Source of the DNA: Gaiellales bacterium
GTDB lineage: Bacteria > Actinomycetota > Thermoleophilia > BMS3ABIN01
Direction: 5' to 3'
Assembly (NCBI GenBank): GCA_003599855.1
Contig: QZKG01000028.1
Location: forward strand, 1-56,931
Length of the DNA stretch: 56,931 nt
Below, in pieces: positions 36,353 through 44,427 of the stretch. A model generated the notes under the pieces. The model was given only the letters and a program-made list of their open reading frames with translations, was not told the DNA's origin and searched no databases. Made by a program: the position numbers and the translations under genes. Position 1 is the first letter of the stretch. Every line of letters starts with the position of its first letter.

Positions 36353-36682
36353 TCAGGTCCCGAATTTGCGCGAGAGCAGCTCCGTCTCCTTGAGCTGACC
36401 CATAAGAACGCTGCGCATCAGTTCACATGCCTGTATGATTTTGGGGTCGGTAACGTGGTAATAGACGTTGATCCCTTCCCGCCTGGTGGCTACGATCTGC
36501 CGCTGTCTGAGGACCGCCAAATGCTGCGCCAGATTGCCCTTGGCGACGCCCAGTTCCTGTGCCATGTCCGTGACGGTCATTTCCTCGTCTCTCAGTGCGT
36601 TAAGAATCGCCAGGCGGGTAGGGTGCGCGAATGCCTTGCAGACCTCCGCGTGCATTTCCAGTATTACCTTGCCCTCATTCAT
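36353..36682 (-). CDS. ArsR-family transcriptional regulator
   Basis: The 109-residue winged-helix protein (VCKAFAHPTRLAILNALRDEEMTVTDMAQELGVAKGNLAQHLAVLRQRQIVATRREGINVYYHVTDPKI) is a full ArsR/SmtB-type repressor. It has one Cys in the N-terminal helix (Cys15) and one in ACELM (about Cys86), a pair seen in persulfide- or redox-sensing members. It probably represses itself and the exporter, methyltransferase and DsrE-like genes. The ATG lies a few bases after a -10 box, so the message may be leaderless. Confidence 0.92.
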   Translation of the reverse strand: MNEGKVILEMHAEVCKAFAHPTRLAILNALRDEEMTVTDMAQELGVAKGNLAQHLAVLRQRQIVATRREGINVYYHVTDPKIIQACELMRSVLMGQLKETELLSRKFGT

Positions 36683-36690
36683 ACAGTCTA

Positions 36691-36720
36691 AATATATATA
36701 AGTATCGATACTAAATCAAG
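36691..36720 (-). promoter_or_regulatory. arsR promoter with embedded palindromic operator
   Basis: On the minus strand TTGATT is followed after 17 bases by TATATT (36696-36691). The spacer contains the perfect 12-base palindrome AGTATCGATACT (36701-36712), so a bound repressor would block polymerase. The start codon is only eight bases after the -10. Confidence 0.8.
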
Positions 36721-36933
36721 CTTAGGGCGATTGGCGGGGTGCTACCGGGCCGCTTCCAATAGTGCTGGTTCAGTCGAAGCGGCCGCGACAGCGGGCATGA
36801 CGTACCCTACACCCCCTCGCACCCCCGGAGTGCGATAGTATATTTAAAGCACGTCGCTCCTGACTGAAGCAAGCGTAGCGAAGCGGGCTGGTCGGGGAGC
36901 CCCGGCAGGCGGCCTGACAACTATTGGGAATAT
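36721..36933. other. Intergenic region with two hairpins before uppP
   Basis: A nine-base-pair stem (GGCCGCTTC/GAAGCGGCC) with a 19-base loop lies at 36748-36784, and a TCGCAC/GTGCGA hairpin at about 36818-36836. No ribosome binding site is visible before uppP. No gene is seen. Confidence 0.45.
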
Positions 36934-37761
36934 ATGGAGATCTGGCAAGCGATCATACTGGGCGTCATCGAGGGGATCACCGAGTTCTTGCCGGTGTCAT
37001 CCACCGGCCACTTGACCATCGCCGAAAAGCTGCTGGGGCTGCCGGTGGACGATCCGGCGATCACGGGCTTCACGGCGGTGATTCAGATAGGCGCCATCGC
37101 CGCGGTCTTCGTCTTCCTCTACCGGGACATCCTCTGGCTGACGAAAGCCTGGCTGCGCGGCCTGGTCTCGGCGCGCCACCGGCAGACGCGCGACTACCGG
37201 CTGGGCTGGTTCGTCATCTTCGGCTCGCTACCCATCGGCATCGTCGGCTACGCGGCCCAGGGGCTCATCAAGGGGTCACTGCGCAGCCTCTGGGTGGTGG
37301 CCGCATCCCTGATCGCCTGGAGTTTCGTCATGCTCTTCGCGGAGCATAGCGCCCGCAAGGCCGCCTCACACAAGAAGGTGAACTTCCTTGACGCCATGGT
37401 CATCGGTCTGGCCCAGTGCCTGGCGCTCGTCCCCGGCGTCTCCCGTTCCGGAGCCACCATCGCCACCGGCCTGATGCGCGGCATCAGCCGGGTGAGCGCC
37501 ACCCGCCTCTCCTTCGGCCTGTCGATACCGGCGCTCACCGCTGCCGGCATCTATGAGCTGCCGGACGCCCTGTCCAGCGACATAGGCATCGCGCCGCTCA
37601 TCGTCGGCACCCTGGTGAGCTTCGCCGTCGCCTACGTCTCGGTGGCCTGGCTTCTGAAGTTCGTCGCCCATCACACCCTGGACGCGTTCTCCTGGTACCG
37701 CATCGCCCTCGGCCTGCTGCTGGCCCTGGCGCTGGGGTTCGGCTGGGTCGCCGCGACCTAG
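36934..37761 (+). CDS. uppP: Undecaprenyl-diphosphate phosphatase
   Basis: UppP (BacA) recycles the cell wall lipid carrier by removing one phosphate from undecaprenyl diphosphate at the outer face of the membrane. The 275-residue protein has eight helices and both active-site motifs: EGITEFLPVSSTGH (about 13-26) and PGVSRSGATIATG (about 168-180). Overexpression of this family confers bacitracin resistance. It stands alone. Confidence 0.95.
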   Translation: MEIWQAIILGVIEGITEFLPVSSTGHLTIAEKLLGLPVDDPAITGFTAVIQIGAIAAVFVFLYRDILWLTKAWLRGLVSARHRQTRDYRLGWFVIFGSLPIGIVGYAAQGLIKGSLRSLWVVAASLIAWSFVMLFAEHSARKAASHKKVNFLDAMVIGLAQCLALVPGVSRSGATIATGLMRGISRVSATRLSFGLSIPALTAAGIYELPDALSSDIGIAPLIVGTLVSFAVAYVSVAWLLKFVAHHTLDAFSWYRIALGLLLALALGFGWVAAT

Positions 37762-37885
37762 GCCCGCAAACCGGTTTAGAAAACAGCCCTATCGCGCAGA
37801 TATTCCCTGCGCGTAACGTCGGCATGTAAAGCGGGAGCGTGGGGCGGGGCGCGCTCCATGACACTACAGGAGAAGGGGACCCGGC

Positions 37886-39013
37886 ATGACGGACACCACA
37901 TACCTCAAGAAACGAGTCGGACAGTGCTGCCGTCACATGGACGACGAGGGGCTGGACGTGCTGCTGCTCACCAAGCCCGCCAACATGTTCTACCTGACCG
38001 GCGACGGCAGGCTGTGCGCCTATGCCATGATCACCCGGGACGGGAAGGTAGCGCTGGGGGTGCCGTCGACGGACGTGGCCGACGTCACGGCCGCCGCCCG
38101 CTTCGACCACATCACCGGCTTCGAGGATGAGGTGGGCATGATCCATTCCATCGCCCATTACTTCAGCCACTTCGCCATCGCGGAAGGGTCCGTGGGCCTC
38201 GAATACACCTTCCTCACCCAGTCGATGATGGGCATGCTCACCCACCCGCATGCCAAGCCGGAGGGCGTCGCCCCCAGGGACTGCACCCACATCCTGTCGG
38301 CCATGCGCATGGTGAAGGAGCCGGCGGAACTCGGGCGGTTGCGCGCCGCGGCCGCGGTGGCGGATGCGGGGATGGCCGCGGCGGTATCCGCGGTGAAAGC
38401 CGGCGCCACCGAGAGCCAGGTGGCGGCGGCGGCGGAATACGCCATGCGCCATGCCGGGGCGGAGGACTTCTGGCGCTCCTACGTCTCGTCGGGCCCGCGC
38501 ACGAACATCGCTCACGGGCTGCCCACGAACCGCGAGCTCGAGGCCGGCGACCTGGTGATGATAGACATCCACCCCATCGTCGGCGGTTACAGCTCCGATA
38601 TCTGCCGCACGGTCTGCGTGGGTGCGCCCACCGCCGAGCAGCAGGCCGCCTACGACCTGTACCTGCGCGCCCAGCAGGCCACGATAGCGAAGATCAGGGC
38701 CGGGGTCGGCATGGTGGAGCTGGAGCAGACCATGCACGGCATCCTGGGGGATGCCGGGCACGGGGACCATGTCTTCGGCCCGCCCATCCATGGAGTTGGC
38801 ATCGAGTTCGAGGAGGCGCCGCTGCCCCCGGGGCACGCCTTCTTCCACGGCGAGAAGGAGCCGCCGCCGCTACCGGCGAACGCGGTCATCTCGGTGGGCA
38901 ACTGCGGCCTGTACACCGGCCCCTGGGGTGTGCGCGTGGAGGACACCAATATCGTCGGGCAGGACGGGCCAGAGACTCTCACCCGCTATCCGCGCGAGCT
39001 CGTGCCCGCGTAA
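37886..39013 (+). CDS. M24 (Xaa-Pro peptidase-like) protein lacking one metal ligand
   Basis: The 375-residue protein has a creatinase-type N-domain (about 1-130) and a pita-bread M24 domain. Expected metal ligands are seen as the two Asp of DIHPIVGGYSSD (about 226 and 237), His about 302 (PIHGVG) and Glu about 352 (RVEDT). The usual EPG motif, whose Glu binds metal, reads VGNCGLY, so Asn replaces Glu. It may be a hydrolase with altered metal binding or a non-peptidase. GGAG at 37869 is far from the ATG. Confidence 0.85.
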   Translation: MTDTTYLKKRVGQCCRHMDDEGLDVLLLTKPANMFYLTGDGRLCAYAMITRDGKVALGVPSTDVADVTAAARFDHITGFEDEVGMIHSIAHYFSHFAIAEGSVGLEYTFLTQSMMGMLTHPHAKPEGVAPRDCTHILSAMRMVKEPAELGRLRAAAAVADAGMAAAVSAVKAGATESQVAAAAEYAMRHAGAEDFWRSYVSSGPRTNIAHGLPTNRELEAGDLVMIDIHPIVGGYSSDICRTVCVGAPTAEQQAAYDLYLRAQQATIAKIRAGVGMVELEQTMHGILGDAGHGDHVFGPPIHGVGIEFEEAPLPPGHAFFHGEKEPPPLPANAVISVGNCGLYTGPWGVRVEDTNIVGQDGPETLTRYPRELVPA

Positions 39014-39024
39014 GGCTACCGGCC

Positions 39025-40350
39025 TTACTGGTCGTAGCGCTCCTCGTAGAACTGGAGCAGCTGCTGCATCTCTTCCTCGCTCAGGCCCTGGCGCCACTTG
39101 TGGTAATCCTCGGCGAGGACCTGCTGGCTGATGCCGGGCTTGAGGGCTTCCGCCTCCGGCAGGAACTGGTTGTAGAAGTTGTCGGCCACCTCGTAGAAGC
39201 CGAGCCACTGGACGTAGTCGGGCCCGGCCATGGCGGCGCCGTGGCGCGCCCGGCGGCCTTCGTGATGCCATAGCTCGAAATAGGTCCACTCGATCTTGTC
39301 GTCGAAGGGCGTGGCGCTCACCAGCCCGTCCGCCTGCAGCTCTTCCATGATGGCCTTCGCCGGTATCGCGAACTTGTTGTTGTAGAGCTCCACCGAGTTG
39401 TCGAACTGGCTGTAGAAGTCGCCGACGTAGCTGCTGGAATGGCACTGGGTGCAGACGTCGACCATGGAGGCGCGCTTCTCCTCCCAGTTGTCGAATTTCT
39501 TGGAGACCACCGGCCTCAGGGTCCAGGAGATGCGGGTGCCGATGTCATGCGTCGTCTCCTGGCCGGGGGTGGCGCTCATGTGGCAGGTGGCGCAGGTGGG
39601 GGCGGCGCTGTAGTCCTCACCCACCACCCAGGAATCGCTCTCCAGGTTCATCTCTTCCCTGTTGGCCTCGTAGAGGATGCCGTGCTTGGATTCCATGAAC
39701 ACTTCCAGTTGCGGATGGTCGGGGCCGACGTGGCACTTGCCGCAGCTCTCCGGCTCCCTCGCCTGGGCCCGGGAGAACTCATGCCGGGCGTGGCAGGCCG
39801 AGCAGGAACCCATGCTGCCGTCAGGGTTGACGCGGCCCATGCCGGTGTTGGGCCAGGTCTCCGGGTCGAGCTGGCCGTTCTCGGTGACCGTGACGGTGCC
39901 GCCGTGGCACTGCTGGCAGCCCTGCACTGCTGCGGGATAACCCTCCACCGCGACGCCCAGGAAGTTGTCCAGCGATCCGGTGAACTGGGCCGCCTGGGCG
40001 TGGTGGCTCCCGGAGAACTGCTCTACCTCATCGATATGGCAGTTGGCGCAGTCGGCCGGCGAGACGATTATCGCGATGGTCTCCCCGTTGTGCTCGAAAG
40101 CGTCGGCGTCTTCGGCGGCGGCCTGGTGGCAGTCGAGGCAGCCTACGTCCTGGTCGCCGTGACGGGAGTCGCGCCATTGTTCGACGATACCGGGGGTGAC
40201 GTCGGCGTGGCAGTCGGCACAGGCGTCGTTCCCGGCCGCGGTCTCCTCGCCGCAACCGGCCAGAGCAGCAAACAACGATATCGACGTCAGCAACAGAACA
40301 ACTGACAACGCGGTTACTGAACTCACCCTCAGACGCGCATTATTCATCAT
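39025..40350 (-). CDS. Octaheme cytochrome c, hydroxylamine oxidoreductase family
   Basis: The 441-residue lipoprotein (lipobox LAGC) carries eight CxxCH heme motifs: CADCH, CLDCH, CANCH, CQQCH, CSACH, CGKCH, CATCH and CTQCH. Spacing and segments such as SKHGILYEANREEMN and GPDYVQWLGFYEVADNFYNQF match the HAO-like octaheme family, which oxidises hydroxylamine or, in anaerobes, reduces nitrite or hydroxylamine. In this anaerobic setting a reductive role is more likely, but the cross-linking Tyr cannot be assigned safely. It lies outside the membrane. ATG 40347 is an equally good start. Confidence 0.92.
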   Translation of the reverse strand: MMNNARLRVSSVTALSVVLLLTSISLFAALAGCGEETAAGNDACADCHADVTPGIVEQWRDSRHGDQDVGCLDCHQAAAEDADAFEHNGETIAIIVSPADCANCHIDEVEQFSGSHHAQAAQFTGSLDNFLGVAVEGYPAAVQGCQQCHGGTVTVTENGQLDPETWPNTGMGRVNPDGSMGSCSACHARHEFSRAQAREPESCGKCHVGPDHPQLEVFMESKHGILYEANREEMNLESDSWVVGEDYSAAPTCATCHMSATPGQETTHDIGTRISWTLRPVVSKKFDNWEEKRASMVDVCTQCHSSSYVGDFYSQFDNSVELYNNKFAIPAKAIMEELQADGLVSATPFDDKIEWTYFELWHHEGRRARHGAAMAGPDYVQWLGFYEVADNFYNQFLPEAEALKPGISQQVLAEDYHKWRQGLSEEEMQQLLQFYEERYDQ

Positions 40351-40457
40351 GCCCTCCCGGCGTCGACAGTTGTGCTGACATCGTTATTCTTATGCTTGGC
40401 AGGCGATTCCTTTAAACCTGTGTCGTCGCGGGTGACTGACGGCCGCCGGGCCCAGGT

Positions 40458-40760
40458 TCACCACTTGCTCTTCTTGCTGCCCGCCAGGAACGAGCCGAAG
40501 ACGAACCAGGTCCCCAGCACGAAGCCGAGGTTGTAGAGGTTCCCCTTGTTATGGATCTCGTAGATGCCGACGCCGTCGTCGAAGAGGGAGACGATGAAGG
40601 CCACCGGCAGGATCAGCCCGTGCCAGAGCCCCGCCCAGAAGCCGGCGACGCCGTCGGACCCCGCGGTGCCCTCCTCGGCGTTGCGGTCGGCGCAGCCGGT
40701 GATGAGGACGGCGGCGGCGAGCATGAGTACAAGTATCAGCACGAACTGCTTGCGGTTCAT
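40458..40760 (-). CDS. Small conserved lipoprotein/membrane protein
   Basis: The 100-residue protein has a lipobox (LITGC) and then a membrane-associated part with GFWAGLWHGLILPVAFIVSLFDDGVGIYEIHNKGNLYNLGFVLG. I have seen this Trp/Gly pattern in small uncharacterised proteins of many bacteria and archaea; its function is unknown. It is on the same strand as the octaheme cytochrome, 107 bases from its start. Confidence 0.75.
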   Translation of the reverse strand: MNRKQFVLILVLMLAAAVLITGCADRNAEEGTAGSDGVAGFWAGLWHGLILPVAFIVSLFDDGVGIYEIHNKGNLYNLGFVLGTWFVFGSFLAGSKKSKW

Positions 40761-40926
40761 GGCGGCCTCCTGGCGGTAGTGTGAGAAATCTGATCAAGCG
40801 GAATACGGATGTTAGCGCTATTCTGCTACCGAAACCAAAGAGCGAAACATGACAACATGAAGATCACCTGCTGTCTGCGGGAGTGGCGGCAGGTATCCAC
40901 GAGTCCGCAGCGAACCCTGAATAGAC

Positions 40927-41388
40927 ATGGAAAGTCACAGCAGGAAAAGGCCCACGCCGCCCCCCGTTGAGCTGGCCCGCAAGGCCCTCATCATCGCCGA
41001 CGATGTCATCCACGTAGTCGTGGCCCTGTTCCTGGTGGCCGCCGCGGTGATGATGCTGGGCTACGCCGCCAAGAACTTCGGTGACACCAGCATCGCCTCG
41101 ATCCTGCTGGTGGTCAACGACGTCCTCTTCGTGCTCATCATCGCCGAGGTGCTCTGGACCATCATCCGCTACCTCCGGCGGGAGAAGTTCTCCCTGGCGC
41201 CGTTCCTCTTCATCGGCATCATCTCGAGCCTGAGGCGCATCCTCTTCATCGATGCCCAGATGTCCCTGGGCAGCAGCGAGCACACCTTCAACGAGAACGC
41301 CATCGAACTGGGCATCCACACCGGCATCATCTTCGTGCTGGTGGTGGCCTACGTGCTCATCAAGAAGGTGAAAGCGGTCGACGACTGA
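40927..41388 (+). CDS. PsiE-family membrane protein
   Basis: The 153-residue protein has four helices with the PsiE pattern (VVNDVLFVLIIAEVLWTIIRYLRREKFSLAPFLFIGIISSLRRILFIDAQ). PsiE is phosphate-starvation inducible in E. coli; its activity is unknown. The N-terminus is basic and Pro-rich. It is divergent from the small lipoprotein gene. Confidence 0.85.
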   Translation: MESHSRKRPTPPPVELARKALIIADDVIHVVVALFLVAAAVMMLGYAAKNFGDTSIASILLVVNDVLFVLIIAEVLWTIIRYLRREKFSLAPFLFIGIISSLRRILFIDAQMSLGSSEHTFNENAIELGIHTGIIFVLVVAYVLIKKVKAVDD

Positions 41389-41576
41389 GCGTTGGCGGGC
41401 GGAAATACCTGTATTCAGGAATTACTTTTTCACTGTTTTTCACACTCCCGCGCTGGCGGATTGAAGAAACAGGCGCAACTTCCGAAACAACCAGATGGAA
41501 AAGCGGCCGATACCGTACAGCCGAATGTCGGGATGCCGGAGCCCGGCCGCCCTGAATCGCAAAGAAACAGCTTGCC
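41389..41576. other. Spacer, nothing identified
   Basis: About 190 bases between psiE and the zinc-ribbon gene. I see no promoter or terminator I would defend. Confidence 0.3.
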
Positions 41577-42245
41577 ATGGAACGGGCCACTAAAGCCATA
41601 AGGGGAACGGGAGACACGCTCAGCTGTCCCAACGACGGCGCCGCCCTGGCGCCGGTCCGCGCCTCCAGCCGCCAGGGGGCGGTCATCATGCTGGACCAGT
41701 GCGGCTGCTGTGGCGGCATCTGGTTCGACAGGTGGGAGCTGTTCCAGGTGGATGCGAAAGAGGTGAAGGAGCTCGCCGCGGTCGACCTGGAAAGGCTGCG
41801 CTGCCCCGCCGGCAAAGCGGCCGGCGCGCCCGCCTGCCCCCGCTGCGGGCAGGGCCTCAGGACCTTCACCGACCCACAGATCCCCGCCAGCATCCAGATG
41901 TTCATCTGTGACGGTTGCGAGGGCGTCTGGCTCAACCACGGCGAGGCGGCCGGGTACGCCGAGTTCCGCCAGCAGTTCTTTGAGCGGCGCGGGGCCGGTC
42001 AGCAGTCCCCGGGCAGCCGCGGGCGCCTGGGCGCCGATTACGAGAAGATGCTCAAGGCCAGCAGCAACCGGGAGTACTGGCAGGCGCTGGAGCAGTTCGG
42101 CCACCAGCTGGGCGGCCAGCGCGACGCCCTGACCGGCCTGCCGCTGGACGGCTCCGCCGCACAGCTGGCCCGCATCGACGAGGCCCAGGATGCCTTTTAC
42201 ACGGCGCTCGGCGTTCTGGCCCGGCTCTTGTTCGGCTGGCTGTGA
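41577..42245 (+). CDS. TFIIB-type zinc-ribbon protein
   Basis: The 222-residue protein has two zinc ribbons: CPNDG ... DQCGCCGGIWFDRWEL (about 17-60) and CPRCG ... FICDGCEGVWLNHGEA (about 87-125), matching the zf-TFIIB family of uncharacterised bacterial proteins. The C-terminal third is helical and ends in a hydrophobic helix (LGVLARLLFGWL). Role unknown. Confidence 0.85.
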   Translation: MERATKAIRGTGDTLSCPNDGAALAPVRASSRQGAVIMLDQCGCCGGIWFDRWELFQVDAKEVKELAAVDLERLRCPAGKAAGAPACPRCGQGLRTFTDPQIPASIQMFICDGCEGVWLNHGEAAGYAEFRQQFFERRGAGQQSPGSRGRLGADYEKMLKASSNREYWQALEQFGHQLGGQRDALTGLPLDGSAAQLARIDEAQDAFYTALGVLARLLFGWL

Positions 42246-42328
42246 AGGCCCTGTTTGCATGGGATGCATTCATTCGCTAGCCTAGGTATATAGCCTTTTG
42301 GCTTACAACCCCAAGACAGGAGTATATT

Positions 42329-42715
42329 ATGTCAGCAGTACTGGATAAGGCGCAGGAACTGGCGGATGCCATTTCCGAATCTGATGAGCTGGAGGATCTG
42401 CGCGAGGCGGCAGAGCGCCTCGACGAAGACGAGATCGCTTCGGCAGCCATCAAGCAGTTCCAGGACAAGCAGGAGACCATTCGCCGGGCCGCCAGTTCGG
42501 GGCTCGAATTGCCGGAGGACCACATCAACGAGCTCAAGGAGCTCCAGGGCCGGATCAGCGATATCCCCACCGTGCAGGACTTCGCCGCGGCCCAGAACGG
42601 TTTCAATGTCATGATGAGCAAGGTGAATGACATAATCGCCGCCGCCGTCACCGGCGTTATCCCGGGTGAAGACGAAGGCGGCAGCGGCCACGGTCCCGGC
42701 TGCGGCTGCGGCTAG
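42329..42715 (+). CDS. YlbF/YmcA-family protein with Cys tail
   Basis: The 128-residue, mostly helical acidic protein matches the YlbF/YmcA family (LDKAQELADAISESDELEDLREAAERLDEDEIA, NDIIAAAVTGVIPG). In Bacillus these form a complex with YaaT that binds Fe-S clusters and controls RNA maturation through RNase Y. Here the C-terminus ends HGPGCGCG, with two Cys suited to metal or cluster binding. AGGAG lies seven bases before the ATG. A ferredoxin gene follows 52 bases later. Confidence 0.88.
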   Translation: MSAVLDKAQELADAISESDELEDLREAAERLDEDEIASAAIKQFQDKQETIRRAASSGLELPEDHINELKELQGRISDIPTVQDFAAAQNGFNVMMSKVNDIIAAAVTGVIPGEDEGGSGHGPGCGCG

Positions 42716-42767
42716 AAACGGAATGGACGCGAGCGCGATGTTTCCGGGGAAAGGTAGGTGACGCGGA

Positions 42768-42959
42768 TTGGAACGGCCTGTAATCGATCGGGAAGAATGC
42801 ACCGGTTGCGGCATCTGCATAGACGAATGCCCCAACGAGTGCCTGGAATTCGACTCCGAGGACATTGCGACCCTTGTTAACGCCGAGGCATGCGATGGCT
42901 GCGGCACCTGTGAGGAAGTATGCCCCACCGAGGCGATAACCATGGAAGAATCCGGCTAG
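42768..42959 (+). CDS. Two-cluster 4Fe-4S ferredoxin
   Basis: The 63-residue protein has two C-x2-C-x2-C-x3-C motifs: CTGCGICIDECP (about 11-22) and CDGCGTCEEVCP (about 42-53), each for one 4Fe-4S cluster. It is an electron carrier of the clostridial type. The TTG start (42768) follows AGGTAGGTGACG. A strong terminator follows. Confidence 0.93.
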   Translation: MERPVIDREECTGCGICIDECPNECLEFDSEDIATLVNAEACDGCGTCEEVCPTEAITMEESG

Positions 42960-43003
42960 GCCAGCGCCGGCCGGGACTACCGGGGATCACGCATTTGGAA
43001 ATG

Positions 43004-43032
43004 AAAAACTCCTCCCGCGCGGGAGGAGTTTT
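43004..43032. terminator. Bidirectional intrinsic terminator
   Basis: AAAACTCCTCCCGC is followed directly by GCGGGAGGAGTTTT, a perfect 14-base inverted repeat with A/T ends on both sides. It ends the ferredoxin message on the plus strand and the Cys-peptide message on the minus strand. Confidence 0.93.
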
Positions 43033-43054
43033 ATCATCTGGAGTTCCAGCCGTA

Positions 43055-43117
43055 TCAGCAGGAAGAGCTGCACTTGCAGGTGCTGGAGCTCTTTCTGCTC
43101 GCTTTTCTGATCTTCAC
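43055..43117 (-). CDS. 20-residue Ser/Cys peptide, putative RiPP precursor
   Basis: The GTG start lies six bases after GGAGG, ideal spacing. The peptide is MKIRKASRKS followed by SSTCKCSSSC: a basic ten-residue front that could be a leader and a Ser-rich core with three Cys, ending in Cys. It stops at TGA 23 bases before a strong terminator. Its nearest upstream gene on the same strand is a radical SAM/SPASM enzyme with a PqqD-like region, the usual modifying enzyme for such peptides. A possible own promoter lies at 43191-43221. A very short unmodified metal-binding peptide is the alternative. Confidence 0.6.
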   Translation of the reverse strand: MKIRKASRKSSSTCKCSSSC

Positions 43118-43190
43118 GGGCCACCTCCATGAAATGCCGTTAGACGGCCGCGCCGTGACCGGCGGGAGCCGTAGCCTGCCTGCAGTCTCT

Positions 43191-43221
43191 ATTCTAACCG
43201 AAAACCGGGCCGGGGAAACAA
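43191..43221 (-). promoter_or_regulatory. Possible promoter for the Cys peptide
   Basis: On the minus strand TTGTTT (43221-43216) is followed after 19 bases by TAGAAT (43196-43191), within the 125-base gap after the radical SAM gene. The start would be near 43184, giving a leader of about 67 bases. Confidence 0.4.
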
Positions 43222-43242
43222 TAATCTTGCAGGCGTAGCGGC

Positions 43243-44427
43243 CTACTTCACGCCGTAGCGGTAGCACTGGCACAGGTCCACACCCCGCTCCCCGCCGTCT
43301 TCCGCCGCCCGGAAACGGCAGCCGCCCCGGCACTCGGCCAGGAAGCGGCAATCGCAATCCAGCTCTTCGAGGGTGGTCCGTCTCACCCTGTCCCAGGCGG
43401 CGGCAAGGCCGCCGGAGACGCTCCCTGCAGGCTCGCCGCCGTAGAAACCGCAGCGGGCGATGGCGCCGCCGGCCATTACCGCCATCAGGTGGGCGCCGCA
43501 GGCATAGCCGGGGGCCGGCTCATGGATGGCGCCGCCGAAGGAGAGGTTCAGGAGCGGCCCGGCGACGGCGGGGTCGACCAGGAGGCCGCGGTTCGCGCCC
43601 AGCCGCCCGGCTGGTGACGGCAGGTCGATGCTCCACTCGCGCGCTCCGAGGCCGTGGACCAGCTCTTCCAGCCGTCCGAAATCGTCGACGTTGCCCGCAT
43701 GGATCATGGTGGCTACCGAGAGCTGTACCCCGGCGGCTGCCAGCCTGCGCGCCGCGGCCACTGCGCGCTCGAAGGTGCCGGGCCCCCGCAGGCTCTCGTG
43801 GGACGCGCCGATGCCGTCGATGCTAACCTGGACCTCGTTAAAATCCAGTCTGGCGGCGGTCCCGTCGTCGATCAGCAGGCCGTTGGTGAGAAGTATCGAG
43901 CGGATATCCTTGCCGGCGACCAGGTCGTTGATGCGCCAGAAGTCCGGGTGCAGGAGCGGCTCGCCCCCGGAAACCATCAGCCTGAGCCCCTGCATCCCCT
44001 CGAATTCGGCGATGACGGCGCGGATATCCTCGAAGCCCAATTCTTCCGCCGCCGCCCCGGGCTCGCCCTGGAAGCAGTGGGCACAGGCGAGGTTGCAGCG
44101 GCCGGTGATGTGCAGGAGCAGATAGCGCAGGGAGGGCAGGGGGCTCTGTCCGAACTCCAGCTTGCGCGCCGCCGGGGCGCCGGCCGGCTCGAGTATCCCC
44201 TCAGCCAGGCAGAAATCCACGAAAGCGCGCCCGGCGTCGTCGCCCGGTACGGCGACCCCGGAGGCCGACGACTCCAGGAACGGGACCGCCTCGTCGCTGA
44301 CGAAGTACAGCTCGTCGGTCTCGCGGTTGTAGACCGCGGGCTCTTCGAGCAGTTTGAGCGAGCAGGCCGGTGTCATGCGCACAAGGGCGCTGCCGCCCGC
44401 CCCCGTTCCCGCCTCCTCGGGGCTCAT
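43243..44427 (-). CDS. Radical SAM/SPASM peptide maturase-like protein
   Basis: The 394-residue protein has an N-terminal PqqD-like region (about 15-75, CSLKLLEEPAVYNRETDELYFVSDEA), the radical SAM motif CNLACAHC (about 117-124) with GGEP, and a C-terminal SPASM domain with seven or more Cys (CGAHLMA...IARCGFYGG, CDCRFLAECRGGC, LCQC) for auxiliary 4Fe-4S clusters. Such enzymes install crosslinks in ribosomal peptides. ATG 44427 follows AAGGAGGGG and overlaps the upstream stop (ATGA), so the two are coupled. A small Cys peptide lies downstream. Confidence 0.9.
   Translation of the reverse strand: MSPEEAGTGAGGSALVRMTPACSLKLLEEPAVYNRETDELYFVSDEAVPFLESSASGVAVPGDDAGRAFVDFCLAEGILEPAGAPAARKLEFGQSPLPSLRYLLLHITGRCNLACAHCFQGEPGAAAEELGFEDIRAVIAEFEGMQGLRLMVSGGEPLLHPDFWRINDLVAGKDIRSILLTNGLLIDDGTAARLDFNEVQVSIDGIGASHESLRGPGTFERAVAAARRLAAAGVQLSVATMIHAGNVDDFGRLEELVHGLGAREWSIDLPSPAGRLGANRGLLVDPAVAGPLLNLSFGGAIHEPAPGYACGAHLMAVMAGGAIARCGFYGGEPAGSVSGGLAAAWDRVRRTTLEELDCDCRFLAECRGGCRFRAAEDGGERGVDLCQCYRYGVK

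Noticed and set aside
43040..43057. Read-through of the TGA after the Cys peptide as selenocysteine (Cys-Sec ending)
   Set aside because: A short CTGG-AACT-CCAG hairpin follows, but it is far smaller than a bacterial SECIS and no selenium genes are in the window.
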